Below are positions 32,308 to 40,903 of a DNA stretch of 48,440 nucleotides, one piece after another. A model generated the notes under the pieces. That model was not told the DNA's origin and made no database searches. It saw only the letters and a list, made by a program, of their open reading frames with translations. Position numbers and translations under genes: made by a program. The stretch comes from Nocardioidaceae bacterium (lineage in GTDB: Bacteria > Actinomycetota > Actinomycetes > Propionibacteriales > Nocardioidaceae): positions 1-48,440 of the forward strand of contig JAURVT010000038.1 of NCBI GenBank assembly GCA_030655315.1, written 5' to 3'. Numbering within the stretch: position 1 is the first letter of the stretch; every line of letters starts with the position of its first letter.

Positions 32308-33732
32308 TCAGACGCGTTCGTCGACACCCCAGCGGCGAAGCACCGACCGCCAGCTCGGGTCGGTCGATGATCCTGCCCACGCGACGTGGCCGTCGGGTCG
32401 CACGAGCAGGGCCGGGCCGTCGCCGATCCGCCTCACGACGGTGACGGGTGCGTCGACCGACGGGCTCCCCGCCTCGATCACGAGGACGGGGCCAGCCTCG
32501 CGCTGGACCTCGGCCAGCCTCCCCCTCGTCAGGGACAGGTCACCGGCCCGGGTGCCGACCAGCCGGTGGTCACTCGGTGCCCGCCGGTAGGCGATCGCGA
32601 CGCCGGAGATCGTGCCGGCCGCGCGACGTGCCACCGGCGGCAGGCCGAGGAGGCCCCGGAGGAGCACGGCTCGCAGGGCCCGTGCCGGGCGGGTGCGCCA
32701 CGTCATGGTGCGGATCATCGCGCCGCTCGTGCGGAGCACCAGGCGGCCCACCGGGTGCCGCTCGTGCTGGTAGGTGTCGAGCAGCGCGTCGTCGGCGCCG
32801 CCGAGCACCGCCGCGAGCTTCCAGCCGAGGTTGGTGGCGTCCTGGATGCCGGTGTTCATCCCCTGCCCCCCGGCCGGGGAGTGCACGTGCGCCGCGTCGC
32901 CGACCAGCAGGACCCGGCCCACCCGGTACGTCGGCACCTGGCGCTCGTCGCTGTGGAAGCGGGACGACCAGCGCACCTCGCCCCAGCCGTGGTCGGTGCC
33001 GAACGCCCGTCGCACGGTCTCCCGGACGTCCTCCTCGTCCAGTGGCGCGTGGTCGTCGGCCTGCACCGCGTGGTCCCACGCGATCACGCGGAACCAGCCG
33101 TCCCCGAACGGCGCCAGGAAGGCGAAGCAGCCGTCACCGGCGTCGACGCTGACCTGACCGTCGGGCGGACGGGCGAGGCGGACGTCGGCCAGCATGATCG
33201 ACCGCAGGATGGTCCGGCCGGGAAACGGCAGGCCCACGAGGTCGCGGACCGTGCTGTGCGCACCGTCGGCACCGACCACGTACGACGCCCGCAGCACCCG
33301 CTCGCCACCGGCGGTGGACGTGCCGACCTCGACGCCGTCGGCGTCCTGCCGCAGCGTGACCACGTCGACGCCACGCTCCACCCGGGCGCCGGTGACCCTC
33401 GCGTGCTGCTCGAGCAGACGGTCGACGTTCACCTGCGGGGTCATCAGCACGAAGGGGAACCGCGTCGTCAGCCCGCCGAGGTCGATGCCGGCGCGACCCA
33501 GCAGCGCCAGCCGGTCGACCCGGCGGCCCGACGCCACGAGCTCGTCGGCCAGTCCACGGGCGTCCAGCACCTCGAGCGTGCGGGCGTGCACGCCGAAGGC
33601 ACGGCTCAGCGTCGAGGGCTCGTCGCGCCGGTCGAGCACCACGACCGACCGCCCGGTCCGAGCCACCTCGGCCGCGACCACGAGCCCTGCAGGGCCCGCG
33701 CCGACCACCACCACGTCCACCCGGTCCGTCAT
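32308..33732 (-). CDS. FAD-dependent aromatic monooxygenase (PheA/TetX-type)
   Basis: 474 residues. The three flavin hydroxylase motifs are clear: VVVVGAGPAGLVVAAEVARTGR at the N-terminus (GxGxxG), YVVGADGAHSTVRDLVGL at about 150-167 (the DG motif), and VLLVGDAAHVHSPAGGQGMN near 270 (GD motif). GIQDATNLGWKLA follows. A C-terminal thioredoxin-like region ends in VAWAGSSTDPSWRSVLRRWG. It probably hydroxylates an aromatic or polyketide-like compound using NAD(P)H, perhaps inactivating a drug or plant phenol. It is divergent from a TetR gene with two identical operators between them, so the compound is likely the inducer. Confidence 0.9.
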   Translation of the reverse strand: MTDRVDVVVVGAGPAGLVVAAEVARTGRSVVVLDRRDEPSTLSRAFGVHARTLEVLDARGLADELVASGRRVDRLALLGRAGIDLGGLTTRFPFVLMTPQVNVDRLLEQHARVTGARVERGVDVVTLRQDADGVEVGTSTAGGERVLRASYVVGADGAHSTVRDLVGLPFPGRTILRSIMLADVRLARPPDGQVSVDAGDGCFAFLAPFGDGWFRVIAWDHAVQADDHAPLDEEDVRETVRRAFGTDHGWGEVRWSSRFHSDERQVPTYRVGRVLLVGDAAHVHSPAGGQGMNTGIQDATNLGWKLAAVLGGADDALLDTYQHERHPVGRLVLRTSGAMIRTMTWRTRPARALRAVLLRGLLGLPPVARRAAGTISGVAIAYRRAPSDHRLVGTRAGDLSLTRGRLAEVQREAGPVLVIEAGSPSVDAPVTVVRRIGDGPALLVRPDGHVAWAGSSTDPSWRSVLRRWGVDERV

Positions 33733-33746
33733 CTCTTCTCCACCTG

Positions 33747-33762
33747 GTCAACGGCTGTTGAC
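33747..33762. promoter_or_regulatory. TetR operator 1
   Basis: GTCAAC and GTTGAC arms with a 4-base spacer. It matches the arms at 33790-33805 exactly and lies 14 bases upstream of the monooxygenase start. Confidence 0.82.
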
Positions 33763-33789
33763 TTGACCGTAGGCCGCCTCCGGGCGCAG

Positions 33790-33805
33790 GTCAACAGGCG
33801 TTGAC
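33790..33805. promoter_or_regulatory. TetR operator 2
   Basis: The same GTCAAC-x4-GTTGAC site, 43 bases from the first and 12 bases upstream of the regulator start. Two matching sites at the two promoters point to joint repression of both genes. Confidence 0.82.
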
Positions 33806-33817
33806 TAGGCTGGCGCC

Positions 33818-34396
33818 ATGACGCGTGACGCCACCGCCACCCGGGCCCGGGTGCTCGACGCCGCCCGCGCGCGCTTCGGAGCCGACGGCTACGACCGCAC
33901 GACGATCCGGGCCGTGGCCGCGGACGCGGGCGTCGATCCCGCCCTGGTGATGCGGTACTTCGGCGGCAAGGACGGTCTGTTCACCCAGGCCGCGGACCTC
34001 GACCTCGACCTGCCCGACCTCGCCGGCACCGCCGTCGACGACGTCCCGGCCCTGCTGCTCGAGCGGTTCGTGGCCGTGTGGGAGCGGGACGCCACCTTCA
34101 TGGCGCTCCTCCGTGCCTCGGCCTCCAGCGAGACCGCGGCGGCGCGCATGCGCGAGGTCTTCACCTCGCAGGTGGCGCCGGCCCTGGCCGTCGTGGCGGT
34201 AGACCAGCCGGACCGACGCGCGGCGCTCGTCGCGTCCCAGGTTCTCGGGCTCGCCGTCGCGCGCTACCTGGTACGCCTGCCCTCGCTCGTCGACCTCGAG
34301 ACCGACGACCTCCTCGCCTGGGTCGGCCCCGTGCTCCTGCACCACCTCACCGCCCCCCTTCCCGGCGGCTCCCCACCCGCCACGGGAAGCAGTTGA
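33818..34396 (+). CDS. TetR family regulator of the divergent monooxygenase
   Basis: 192 residues. HTH residues about 6-52: TRARVLDAARARFGADGYDR, TTIRAVAADAGVDPALVMRY and FGGKDGLFTQAADLDLDLPD. The C-terminal part (TetR_C_17-like) has LLERFVAVWERDATFMALLR and ASQVLGLAVARYLVRLPSL. Two 16-bp operators lie between it and the FAD monooxygenase. By position it represses both genes until a substrate of the monooxygenase, or a related aromatic, binds it. Confidence 0.9.
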   Translation: MTRDATATRARVLDAARARFGADGYDRTTIRAVAADAGVDPALVMRYFGGKDGLFTQAADLDLDLPDLAGTAVDDVPALLLERFVAVWERDATFMALLRASASSETAAARMREVFTSQVAPALAVVAVDQPDRRAALVASQVLGLAVARYLVRLPSLVDLETDDLLAWVGPVLLHHLTAPLPGGSPPATGSS

Positions 34397-34607
34397 CCGC
34401 CGATCACACCCTCAGCGCCTCGGCGGAACCTCCTGCGCCGGCCGAGCCGTCACTCACGCCATGTCCCGGCTCGAGTGAACCCACGGCGAGAGCTGTGCCT
34501 GCCTCCCGCCGGACCAACCGACTGAGCTCCAGATCCTGACCCCCGTCGGCATGACGTTGCCGATGGCGCCACCGCGCTGGATGACCTGCCACGACAAGGG
34601 ACCACTG

Positions 34608-35081
34608 GTGCACATGAGCCTGACGAAGAACCTGTTTGCCATCGCCGCGAGTGCGACGCTCACGCTCGGAGTCCTGGTCGGGGTGGGTGTCTCGCCGGCA
34701 TCGTCGGCGGAGGTCCCTGAGACCGACTTCCTCGTTCGGTCGACCGACGGTGGCGATGGTCAAGCGAGGACCAAGGGCACCATCGAGTGGACGAGCCAGA
34801 GGTCGGCATTCATCTCCTACTCGCTGGCCGATGAGTGCCCTCAGGACAACTGGGGTGCACGGTCGACGATCGTGTTCGTCCAGCGCTTCAAGACCAGGAG
34901 CATCGAACACTTCGACGGCAGCGGCTGCGGGGACGGATCGCTGAACTTCCTCGCGCAGGCGGTGAAGGTCGACGGCCTGATGGAGCAGGTCCGCGTCACC
35001 AGCTGCGAGGTCGTCACGACACAGACCAAGGTGCACCAGCGTGACTGCAAGACACAGACTTTCAACAACCCGCGTCTCTAG
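34608..35081 (+). CDS. Small secreted, disulfide-type protein of unknown function
   Basis: 157 residues from the GTG at 34608, with AAGGGA seven bases upstream; the ATG at 34614 is the other candidate. An N-terminal Sec signal (SLTKNLFAIAASATLTLGV and more) ends near PASSA-EV. The mature 120 residues carry four cysteines (DECPQ, SGCGDG, TSCEVV, RDCKTQ), which probably form two disulfides. No family is recognised. It stands alone between a TetR gene and a VanZ-like gene. Like the secreted protein at 17033-17611 it has less biased codon use, but the two share no clear sequence. Confidence 0.68.
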   Translation: MHMSLTKNLFAIAASATLTLGVLVGVGVSPASSAEVPETDFLVRSTDGGDGQARTKGTIEWTSQRSAFISYSLADECPQDNWGARSTIVFVQRFKTRSIEHFDGSGCGDGSLNFLAQAVKVDGLMEQVRVTSCEVVTTQTKVHQRDCKTQTFNNPRL

Positions 35082-35400
35082 AGTCAGCTGCATCCAAGGA
35101 CACGAGCCTGACTCGCGCCGCGCGGACCGCGTCGCCTGCCGGCTTCACGCCGAACGTGGCCCACGGGGGGAACGTGGACCGAGACCACGTCCCGCTTCGT
35201 CGGCAGGCGGCGGTCAGCGCGAGGGTGCTGGGGGTGGGCCGACCAGGTTTTCCCGAGGCAGCGGACCGGTGATCCTGCTGCGCGATCCGTCTGGGTCCGG
35301 CTCCTGCAACGTGGGGCGAGCCGTCGGCGTCCCATCCGACGAGCCCTCGACCGTCTGGCCGTCGCGTTGCGAGAGGTCCGGGATGAGGTGAGATGGGCGC
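35082..35400. other. Intergenic region without a supported gene
   Basis: About 320 bases. An ORF crosses it from the secreted-protein side without family motifs. No terminator or operator stands out. Confidence 0.45.
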
Positions 35401-35913
35401 GTGATCACTACCGTGCTGATCGAGCACCCCTGGTTGGTCCCGTTGCTGTTCTTCGCGGCCGTCGGAGTCGGCATCGCGGCCGGTGCCGCCGTCGCTCCTC
35501 GTCCCCGGTTGGCGTGGATCCTCACGGCGCTCTCGGCGTCGCCGGTCGTCCTGCTGACGCTCTGGCCGTCGGGGACGACCGCCTTCCCCGGGTGCGAGGT
35601 GGCCTGGTCGGTGCCGTCGTTCGCGGCGGTCGAGTCGGGGGCCAACGTCGCCCTGTTCGTCGTTCCGGTGCTCCTCGCAGCCGTGGCGATGCGGCGGCCC
35701 GTCCTGGCGTTCGTCGGCGGCAGTGTGGCCTCGGCGGCCATCGAGCTGGTCCAGAGCACCGTCACCGTCCTGGGTCGGTCGTGCTCGACCAACGACTGGC
35801 TCTGGAACACCTCAGGCGCTGCCATCGGTGCACTTCTGGCGCTCGTGGTCCTGTCCTTGGCGCGCCGCCGACACCGGAGCCGGAGCCCCGGGCGGGGTAC
35901 CGCCGCGTACTAG
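35401..35913 (+). CDS. VanZ-like membrane protein
   Basis: 170 residues from the GTG at 35401. Four to five membrane helices: near 10-32, 40-54, 78-95, 103-120 and 140-158. The VanZ-type features are VALFVVPVLLAAVAM (where most members have an N-x-x-x-F-x-P helix), the AAIELVQSTV segment and TNDWLWNTSGAAIGALLALV, equivalent to the E-x-x-Q and D-x-x-x-N-x-x-G-x-x-x-G positions. VanZ proteins confer low-level teicoplanin resistance in enterococci; in actinobacteria the role is unclear. It converges with the next TetR gene. Confidence 0.8.
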   Translation: MITTVLIEHPWLVPLLFFAAVGVGIAAGAAVAPRPRLAWILTALSASPVVLLTLWPSGTTAFPGCEVAWSVPSFAAVESGANVALFVVPVLLAAVAMRRPVLAFVGGSVASAAIELVQSTVTVLGRSCSTNDWLWNTSGAAIGALLALVVLSLARRRHRSRSPGRGTAAY

Positions 35914-36027
35914 GCGTCGTTCCACGACCGCCTTCGCCCGAGGACGTCCCGGGTCGGACGGCATCGCACCAGCCGGCACGCGGAGCGCACGTTCGTCGCA
36001 GGTGACGGCCGGAAGATCGGCGTCGCC

Positions 36028-36630
36028 TCAGGTGGCGGCGGTCGCTCGGGTGAACAGGTCGACCAGCTGGTCTGCGTGATGGTCGACATCGATCTCGGGA
36101 TCGAGTGCGAGGGCCAGGGGGATGCCGTCGATCGCGCGTTGGACGGCTCCGGCGACGACGGCGGGATCGAAGTCGGGGCGCATCGACCCGTTCTCCTGGC
36201 CCGTCTGCAGGATCTCCTGGACTCGTCCGACGGCTGCGTCCTCCTGCGGACGGTCCCAGAGCGGCGTGCTGCTGGGCCGGTGTCGCAGGAACAGGATCGC
36301 CAGGGCGCGCATCTCCCGCGGGAGGGTCGAGCTCAGACCGATCGCCGAGCGCACGTAGCGCTCGAGCGCGGACGTGGGTGGATCGGCAGGCGCCGGCGCG
36401 TCGAGGTGTGCGGCGATCCTGTCGAAGATCTCGCTCATGGTGGCGCGGACGAGCTCGTCCTTGTCGTCGAAGTGGTACGAGATCAGCCGGGTCGACGACA
36501 GCCCGGCGTGGCGGGCGATGTTGCCGAACGTCGCAGCGTCGTACCCGTCGTCGGCGACCACGCCGATGAGGGCGTCGACGATCTGGCGGCGTCGCGCCTG
36601 ACGAGCGGGGGTTGCATTTCTTACTTGCAC
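36028..36630 (-). CDS. TetR family regulator
   Basis: 200 residues from the GTG at 36630. HTH: ARRRQIVDALIGVVADDGYD, AATFGNIARHAGLSSTRLIS and YHFDDKDELVRATMSEIFDR. The C-terminal half has REMRALAILFLRHRPS and ends ADQLVDLFTRATAAT, nearly as in the TetR protein at 28525-29136. The proposed start codon lies inside one of two TTAC-type inverted repeats, so the protein would bind over its own start and block the divergent CPBP gene as well. A longer frame back to 36705 would run into the neighbouring gene. Confidence 0.85.
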   Translation of the reverse strand: MQVRNATPARQARRRQIVDALIGVVADDGYDAATFGNIARHAGLSSTRLISYHFDDKDELVRATMSEIFDRIAAHLDAPAPADPPTSALERYVRSAIGLSSTLPREMRALAILFLRHRPSSTPLWDRPQEDAAVGRVQEILQTGQENGSMRPDFDPAVVAGAVQRAIDGIPLALALDPEIDVDHHADQLVDLFTRATAAT

Positions 36631-36656
36631 GAGTAACAGTTTACCTGAAGAAGTAA
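36621..36656. promoter_or_regulatory. Tandem operators between TetR and CPBP genes
   Basis: Two 16-bp inverted repeats, TTACTTGCACGAGTAA (36621-36636) and TTACCTGAAGAAGTAA (36641-36656), 20 bases apart centre to centre. They share the form TTACyT-x4-rAGTAA. The AT-rich stretch stands out from the surroundings. Confidence 0.8.
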
Positions 36657-36677
36657 TCACGAGCTGGGAGGCGCGAC

Positions 36678-37430
36678 ATGGACACCGAGCAGATCGCGAA
36701 CGCATTCCTGCTGCTGCCGGCGGCGGTGTTCGGGGTGATGGGCAGGCGTGCCCGCAGGCAGGGCCGGACGACGTTCGGGCTGGACCTGCGCGGCGGCGCC
36801 TGGCGCGAGGTGCTGCGCGGCCTGCTGTTCGGCGTGGTCTGGATGGCCGTCGCGACCCTGGCGCTGCTCGGGGCGGGGGCGATCGACGTCACCGGGCTGC
36901 GCTTCGAGGCGCTCGGGCTGGTCTACCTGACGGTGTACTTCGGCGTGCTGTTCGTCCTGGAGGAGATCGTGTTCCGCGGGCTCCTCCTGACGGGACTGGG
37001 TGTCGTGGCCGGCCAGGGGGCGGCGGTGGCGATCTCGTCGGTGCTGATCGCGGTGCCGTACGCCTTCGCCTCGTCGGCCGGGGTGATGGCCGTCGCGGGG
37101 TCGGTCCTGGTGAACCTGGTCATCGGCGCGGCCAGGTGGCGCACGGGCCGCATCTGGTTCGGCGTCGGGCTGAAGGTCGGCTGGAACGTGGCGATGACGG
37201 CGGCCGGGTTCTCCAACGCCGGGTACGCCGACCTGCCCGGGCGGTCCGAGGGGCTCGGGCTCAGCGGACCCGACTGGATCACCGGCGGGGCCTTCGGCCC
37301 TGAGGCCGGTGTCGTGACCATGGCCGTGGGAGTGCTCATGCTGGTCGCCGTCGCTCGACTGGTCGACACCGGCGACCGCGGGCCGTGGACGATCGCCGAC
37401 CCGTCGACGTCGCGTGGCGGCTCCGACTAG
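36678..37430 (+). CDS. CPBP-family membrane protein (Abi/Rce1 protease homologue)
   Basis: 250 residues with about seven membrane helices. The first protease motif is complete: E95-E96-IVFR100 in LFVLEEIVFRGLLL. The second motif, normally F-x-x-x-H, reads ISSVLIAVPYAFAS, with Tyr about residue 128 where His is expected. The third, GLKVGWNVAM, keeps the usual Asn. CPBP proteins are glutamic intramembrane proteases, often self-immunity proteins, but this one may not be catalytic. It is divergent from a TetR regulator with two operators between them. Confidence 0.82.
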   Translation: MDTEQIANAFLLLPAAVFGVMGRRARRQGRTTFGLDLRGGAWREVLRGLLFGVVWMAVATLALLGAGAIDVTGLRFEALGLVYLTVYFGVLFVLEEIVFRGLLLTGLGVVAGQGAAVAISSVLIAVPYAFASSAGVMAVAGSVLVNLVIGAARWRTGRIWFGVGLKVGWNVAMTAAGFSNAGYADLPGRSEGLGLSGPDWITGGAFGPEAGVVTMAVGVLMLVAVARLVDTGDRGPWTIADPSTSRGGSD

Positions 37431-37602
37431 GTCGGGACCTCAGACGCAGATCCCTCGACGGCGACGACCTCGCGCTCGGCACGTCGACCAGGTTCCGGGC
37501 CGTCGGCGCGAAGGACGGTGGAGCGGGTCGTCGATCGTCGTACCAGCCGTGACGTGCGGGAGCGAGACGCCTCGGCGCCGACCCTTCGACGTGCTTGGGT
37601 GA

Positions 37603-38133
37603 GTGATGGACGGAAGACGGATCGGCGCACTCGTCGGGGCGGCGGGTGGTCTGGCCTTCGTCGTCGCCAACGCCGGACCGCTCGACGCGGCGGGCTGGGT
37701 GCGCGCTGCCGGCGTGATCGGGTTCGTGGTGGTGGTGTGGGTCGTGGCGAGACGCCGGCTGGGTGGTGGAACGGTTCCGGACGCGCGGGCGGTGCGTGCC
37801 TACGGCTGGAGCGTGATCGCCATGGTGGTCGCGATCGTCGTCGGGGCTCGGCTGCTGGCCCTGGCCGACGAGACCCGTCTGGTGCCTCTGTGGGTGGTCG
37901 CGGCGGTCGGCCTGCACTTCGTGCCGTTCGCGCGGGCGTTCGGCCAGCCGATGTTCCTGCGTCTGGCCGCGGCACTGGTGTCGGTCGCCGTGGCGGGGAC
38001 GCTCGCCGAGCTCGCAGGCGTCCCCGATGCCGTGCCCTGGTCCGCGGTCCTCGCCGGCGTGGTGCTCCTGGTCTCGTCGGCCTCGCCCGGCCGGCCGGTG
38101 GAGCCGCCCGCTGCCGCGGCTGACACGCGATGA
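37603..38133 (+). CDS. Small hydrophobic membrane protein
   Basis: 176 residues from GTG 37603, or ATG one codon later. About five membrane helices: near 8-24, 32-48, 68-86, 92-110 and 120-160. Conserved-looking loops are DEGTR-type LADETRLVPLWVV and LHFVPFARAFGQPMFLR. The latter resembles bacterial DUF7010/DUF6609-like small membrane proteins, but I do not recognise the family. It has no clear operon partner. Confidence 0.68.
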   Translation: MMDGRRIGALVGAAGGLAFVVANAGPLDAAGWVRAAGVIGFVVVVWVVARRRLGGGTVPDARAVRAYGWSVIAMVVAIVVGARLLALADETRLVPLWVVAAVGLHFVPFARAFGQPMFLRLAAALVSVAVAGTLAELAGVPDAVPWSAVLAGVVLLVSSASPGRPVEPPAAAADTR

Positions 38134-38270
38134 CGACCGCCGGTGGCACCGCCAGCACGTCGTCGCGGGCAGCTCGATCACCAGCGGCCCGCGTTGCCGG
38201 GGTCGCGGCGCGGCGGCACGCTGGTGTTGGTCACGATCCTCACCTCGCGGGTTCGGCAGGATGGGCAGGC

Positions 38271-38843
38271 ATGGGGCTCGAGGAGGACTGCCGCAGCGTG
38301 CACGACCCGCTGCTCGGCACTGTCGAGGTCACGCGCGACCTCGTCGGGCGCCGCTTCACCGTGGGCGGCGAGGGCCTTCCCACGGCGAGCATCACCCGCT
38401 CGGCGACGACAGCACCGGTCCGCGAGCATGTCCCGATCGGTACCCGCCGTGCTGCCGATCTGTCGCTCGTGCTGGACGGCGAGCCCGCGCTGCTGCGTCC
38501 GTCTCCGGGCCGGTTGTCGCGACGGTCGTTCCGGGTACGCGTCGAGTGCGGAGGGTCACGGTGGTTGTTCACCCCGGCGACCCCCGACGCGACCAGGCTG
38601 GTACGCGGCACGCGCTACCGGGGCGACAACGAGCTCGGCATGTTCACCCTCGACCACGACGGGGACGTGTTCGCTGAGTGGTCCCAGGACATCGAGGTCC
38701 TGGGCATGACCGCACGCGGACTCCGCCCGACGCCCTCTGAAGGCGTGCTGGGGTACCTCCTCTCAGCCTCGTTCGGAACCGGAGCGCAACTGGTCCTCGC
38801 CGCGATCTTCGGCGAGGGCGGCGAGATGCTGTTCCCTGGGTAG
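38271..38843 (+). CDS. Hypothetical cytosolic protein
   Basis: 190 residues from the ATG at 38271. No signal or membrane segment. The sequence suggests a beta-rich fold: LLGTVEVTRDLVGRRFTVGG, then SFRVRVECGGSRWLFTPATP and GMFTLDHDGDVFAEWSQDIE, ending in a small hydrophobic helix region (GYLLSASFGTGAQLVLAAIF). No family is recognised. Base composition fits the chromosome. It stands alone between two membrane-protein genes. Confidence 0.62.
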   Translation: MGLEEDCRSVHDPLLGTVEVTRDLVGRRFTVGGEGLPTASITRSATTAPVREHVPIGTRRAADLSLVLDGEPALLRPSPGRLSRRSFRVRVECGGSRWLFTPATPDATRLVRGTRYRGDNELGMFTLDHDGDVFAEWSQDIEVLGMTARGLRPTPSEGVLGYLLSASFGTGAQLVLAAIFGEGGEMLFPG

Positions 38844-39155
38844 CCCCACGACGTGACGGGGCTCGGCCGCCTCGTCACCGCGGCGCCGCGTGTCCGGTCA
38901 CTCGAGAACGTCTCGTGGCGCTGCTCCCCCGCTCGTCACGAGCGCGACCGATCGTCCGCAGGGAATGTCCCGCGGAGAGTGATCACCACGGGGTTTGGTC
39001 CCTGACCTCCTCCAGCAGCTCGCGGTCGAGGAGGCGGCGACCGTTCAGTGCGTCGGCCTGGCGACGTCGCGATTCGGTCGAGCCGCTACTTCGGTCGGAC
39101 CACGATGGACTTCTGGCCGTGGTCGTCGGTGTCCCGGGGGTGCTGGAGTGAGGTC
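38844..39155. other. Intergenic region with a degenerate repeat copy
   Basis: About 310 bases without a supported gene. It contains a diverged copy of the dispersed repeat at 38971-38993. A GGAG ribosome site for the next gene lies at the right end. Confidence 0.5.
38971..38993 (+). repeat. Dispersed intergenic repeat, diverged copy
   Basis: CGCGGAGAGTGATCACCACG then GGG matches about 18 of 23 positions of the repeat core, and keeps the GTGATCAC palindrome. It has the same strand orientation as the other copies. Confidence 0.5.
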
Positions 39156-40148
39156 ATGCGAACTCGCTGGCTCCCGGTCCTGTGCGTCCTGCTGCTCTCG
39201 CCGGTGTGTGCGGAGTACCTGTCGGCCTATGACGTGTCGGCGTCTGACCTGCCCACGCTGCTCGGTGGTCTGGTCGTGCTCGCGCCGCTGTACGGCGCGC
39301 CGGCCCTGCTCGCTCGAGAGGTGGTCGCGCGTCGCGGCCTCGGTTGGCCGGCGCTGCTGCTGCTCGTCACCGCACTGGGGGTGTTGCAGGCTCTCGTGAT
39401 CGACCAGAGCGTCGTCAACCCCGAGTACCGCGGCTTCGACGGGTGGAGCGACCTCTGGCAGCCGACCTACGTACCCGCCCTCGACCTCTCGGCGTACGCG
39501 GCGGTGGCGTTCGTGCTCGGGCACACGGTGGCGTCCTTCGGTGCACCGCTGGCGGTCGTCGGGGCGGTGTCGCGGTCGGGTGGACGGCCCTGGCTCGGAC
39601 GGTGGACCGCTCTGGCCCTTGGCGGTCTCTACCTGGCCGCGGCGGGCGTCGTCCTCGCCGACCACCTCGCCTCGGAGGGGTGGCAGCTGTCCGCGGCACA
39701 GCTGGCCGGTGCGCTGGGCCTGGTGGCACTGCTCGTCGCCGCAGCACTCGGACCGTGGCCGCCGCGCGGCGGTGTCGCCCGGCGCGTGCCGCCGCCGTGG
39801 CTGCTGTTGCTGCTCGGGATGGTGGTGGAGTCCGCGCTGGGCTGGTCGATCGTCTGGCCTGCCCTGGTCGCGACAGTCGTCGGCCTGACGTTCCTGGCGG
39901 TCGCGTTGGTGCGGTGGGGAAGGAACCGAGCGTGGACGGACCGGCACGTCGTGGCGCTCGCGGTCGGCGTGCTGCTGTCCCGAGCACTCGGGGGCTTCCT
40001 GGTCGAACCGGTCGACGGTGCCCGGACGACGACGACCCTGCTCGTCAACGTCTGCGCCACGCTGCTCGTAGCGGTGCTGGCGACACTCACCTATCGGGCC
40101 ACGCGCAACGGCACCCGACGCAGGTACGGGTCGCGGGCAGCCAGGTGA
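39156..40148 (+). CDS. Polytopic membrane protein of unknown function
   Basis: 330 residues from the ATG at 39156 with GGAG seven bases upstream. About nine to ten helices across the protein. Recognisable loops are an N-terminal PVCAEYLSAYDVSASDLPTL, then PLYGAPALLAREVVARRGLG and DQSVVNPEYRGFDGWSDLWQ with PTYVP. The family occurs in actinobacteria without a known job, as far as I can tell. The stop codon lies inside a hairpin terminator, so transcription ends at once. Confidence 0.7.
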   Translation: MRTRWLPVLCVLLLSPVCAEYLSAYDVSASDLPTLLGGLVVLAPLYGAPALLAREVVARRGLGWPALLLLVTALGVLQALVIDQSVVNPEYRGFDGWSDLWQPTYVPALDLSAYAAVAFVLGHTVASFGAPLAVVGAVSRSGGRPWLGRWTALALGGLYLAAAGVVLADHLASEGWQLSAAQLAGALGLVALLVAAALGPWPPRGGVARRVPPPWLLLLLGMVVESALGWSIVWPALVATVVGLTFLAVALVRWGRNRAWTDRHVVALAVGVLLSRALGGFLVEPVDGARTTTTLLVNVCATLLVAVLATLTYRATRNGTRRRYGSRAAR

Positions 40149-40166
40149 GCACCGGTGCACCTGGCT
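40139..40166. terminator. Hairpin terminator over the stop codon
   Basis: Perfect 9-base arms (AGCCAGGTG and CACCTGGCT) with a 10-nt loop. The stop codon at 40146-40148 lies at the stem-loop junction. Confidence 0.65.
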
Positions 40167-40202
40167 GAGTCCGATCCGCCGCTCACCCGGAGAGACCCAA
40201 CC

Positions 40203-40228
40203 TCACGCGGAGCGTGACCACAGCGGGA
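40203..40228 (+). repeat. Dispersed intergenic repeat, copy
   Basis: Exact match to the 26-bp consensus, between the 3' ends of two convergent genes. Confidence 0.75.
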
Positions 40229-40340
40229 ACCTCAACCGGCCACTGTCGGCCAGCTCGAGCCGGCCAGACGTCGTCCCACTGACGATCCTCCACCGTCTAC
40301 GTCCCGCGGAGGATCGTTCCCTGAGCTTCGAGCCGCTCAC

Positions 40341-40757
40341 TCAAGAAGCCGTCAGGCGCCGAAGATTCGCGCCGGCCAGGATCAGCACGGGCGCAGCGAG
40401 CGCCATCGGCGGGGCCGCCAGCACGATGCCGACCATGAAGAGGCCAGTGATGTCGACAGACGACCACCAGAGGTAGAGCGTGAGGACGGCCGCCACCCAT
40501 GCCGTGGCCGACAAGGCAGCGACCACGCCGAGTCGCATGGGCACCAGAGTGCCGGCAGTGAAGCACGCCGCACCGACCACCAGGAACCACAGCACGTGCT
40601 GCGTGTCGCTCGCCGCATCGCCGCTGCGGGCGATCAGGACCAGCCACGCCAGCCCGGGAGCCGCCAGGACGACTGCGACGGCGCTGCCGGCCCGAGTTGA
40701 AGCGGACAGCCGCTGTTGTGGCTGCCTGAGGTCGGTGACTTCACGACTGTTGGTCAT
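40341..40757 (-). CDS. Four-TM hypothetical membrane protein
   Basis: 138 residues from the ATG at 40757. A short hydrophilic start (TNSREVTDLRQPQQRLSAS) is followed by helices near 28-44, 55-72, 78-98 and 103-125. No family motif is recognised. An in-frame GTG further upstream would only add low-complexity sequence. It lies downstream of the retinal operon in the same direction, with a gap of about 150 bases, so co-transcription is possible but unproven. Confidence 0.6.
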   Translation of the reverse strand: MTNSREVTDLRQPQQRLSASTRAGSAVAVVLAAPGLAWLVLIARSGDAASDTQHVLWFLVVGAACFTAGTLVPMRLGVVAALSATAWVAAVLTLYLWWSSVDITGLFMVGIVLAAPPMALAAPVLILAGANLRRLTAS

Positions 40758-40903
40758 GGTCCTCAGTGTCGCGATCGGCGGATCTGGCGTCACGAGCACT
40801 CGTACTCATCTCCGCAGGAGCGCGACGCCGCCGACGCAGGCATATCGCGACCAGCGCGTGCCGCTTCGCCCCGATCGCGGATCCCTCGTGGCTGCTCCCC
40901 CGT

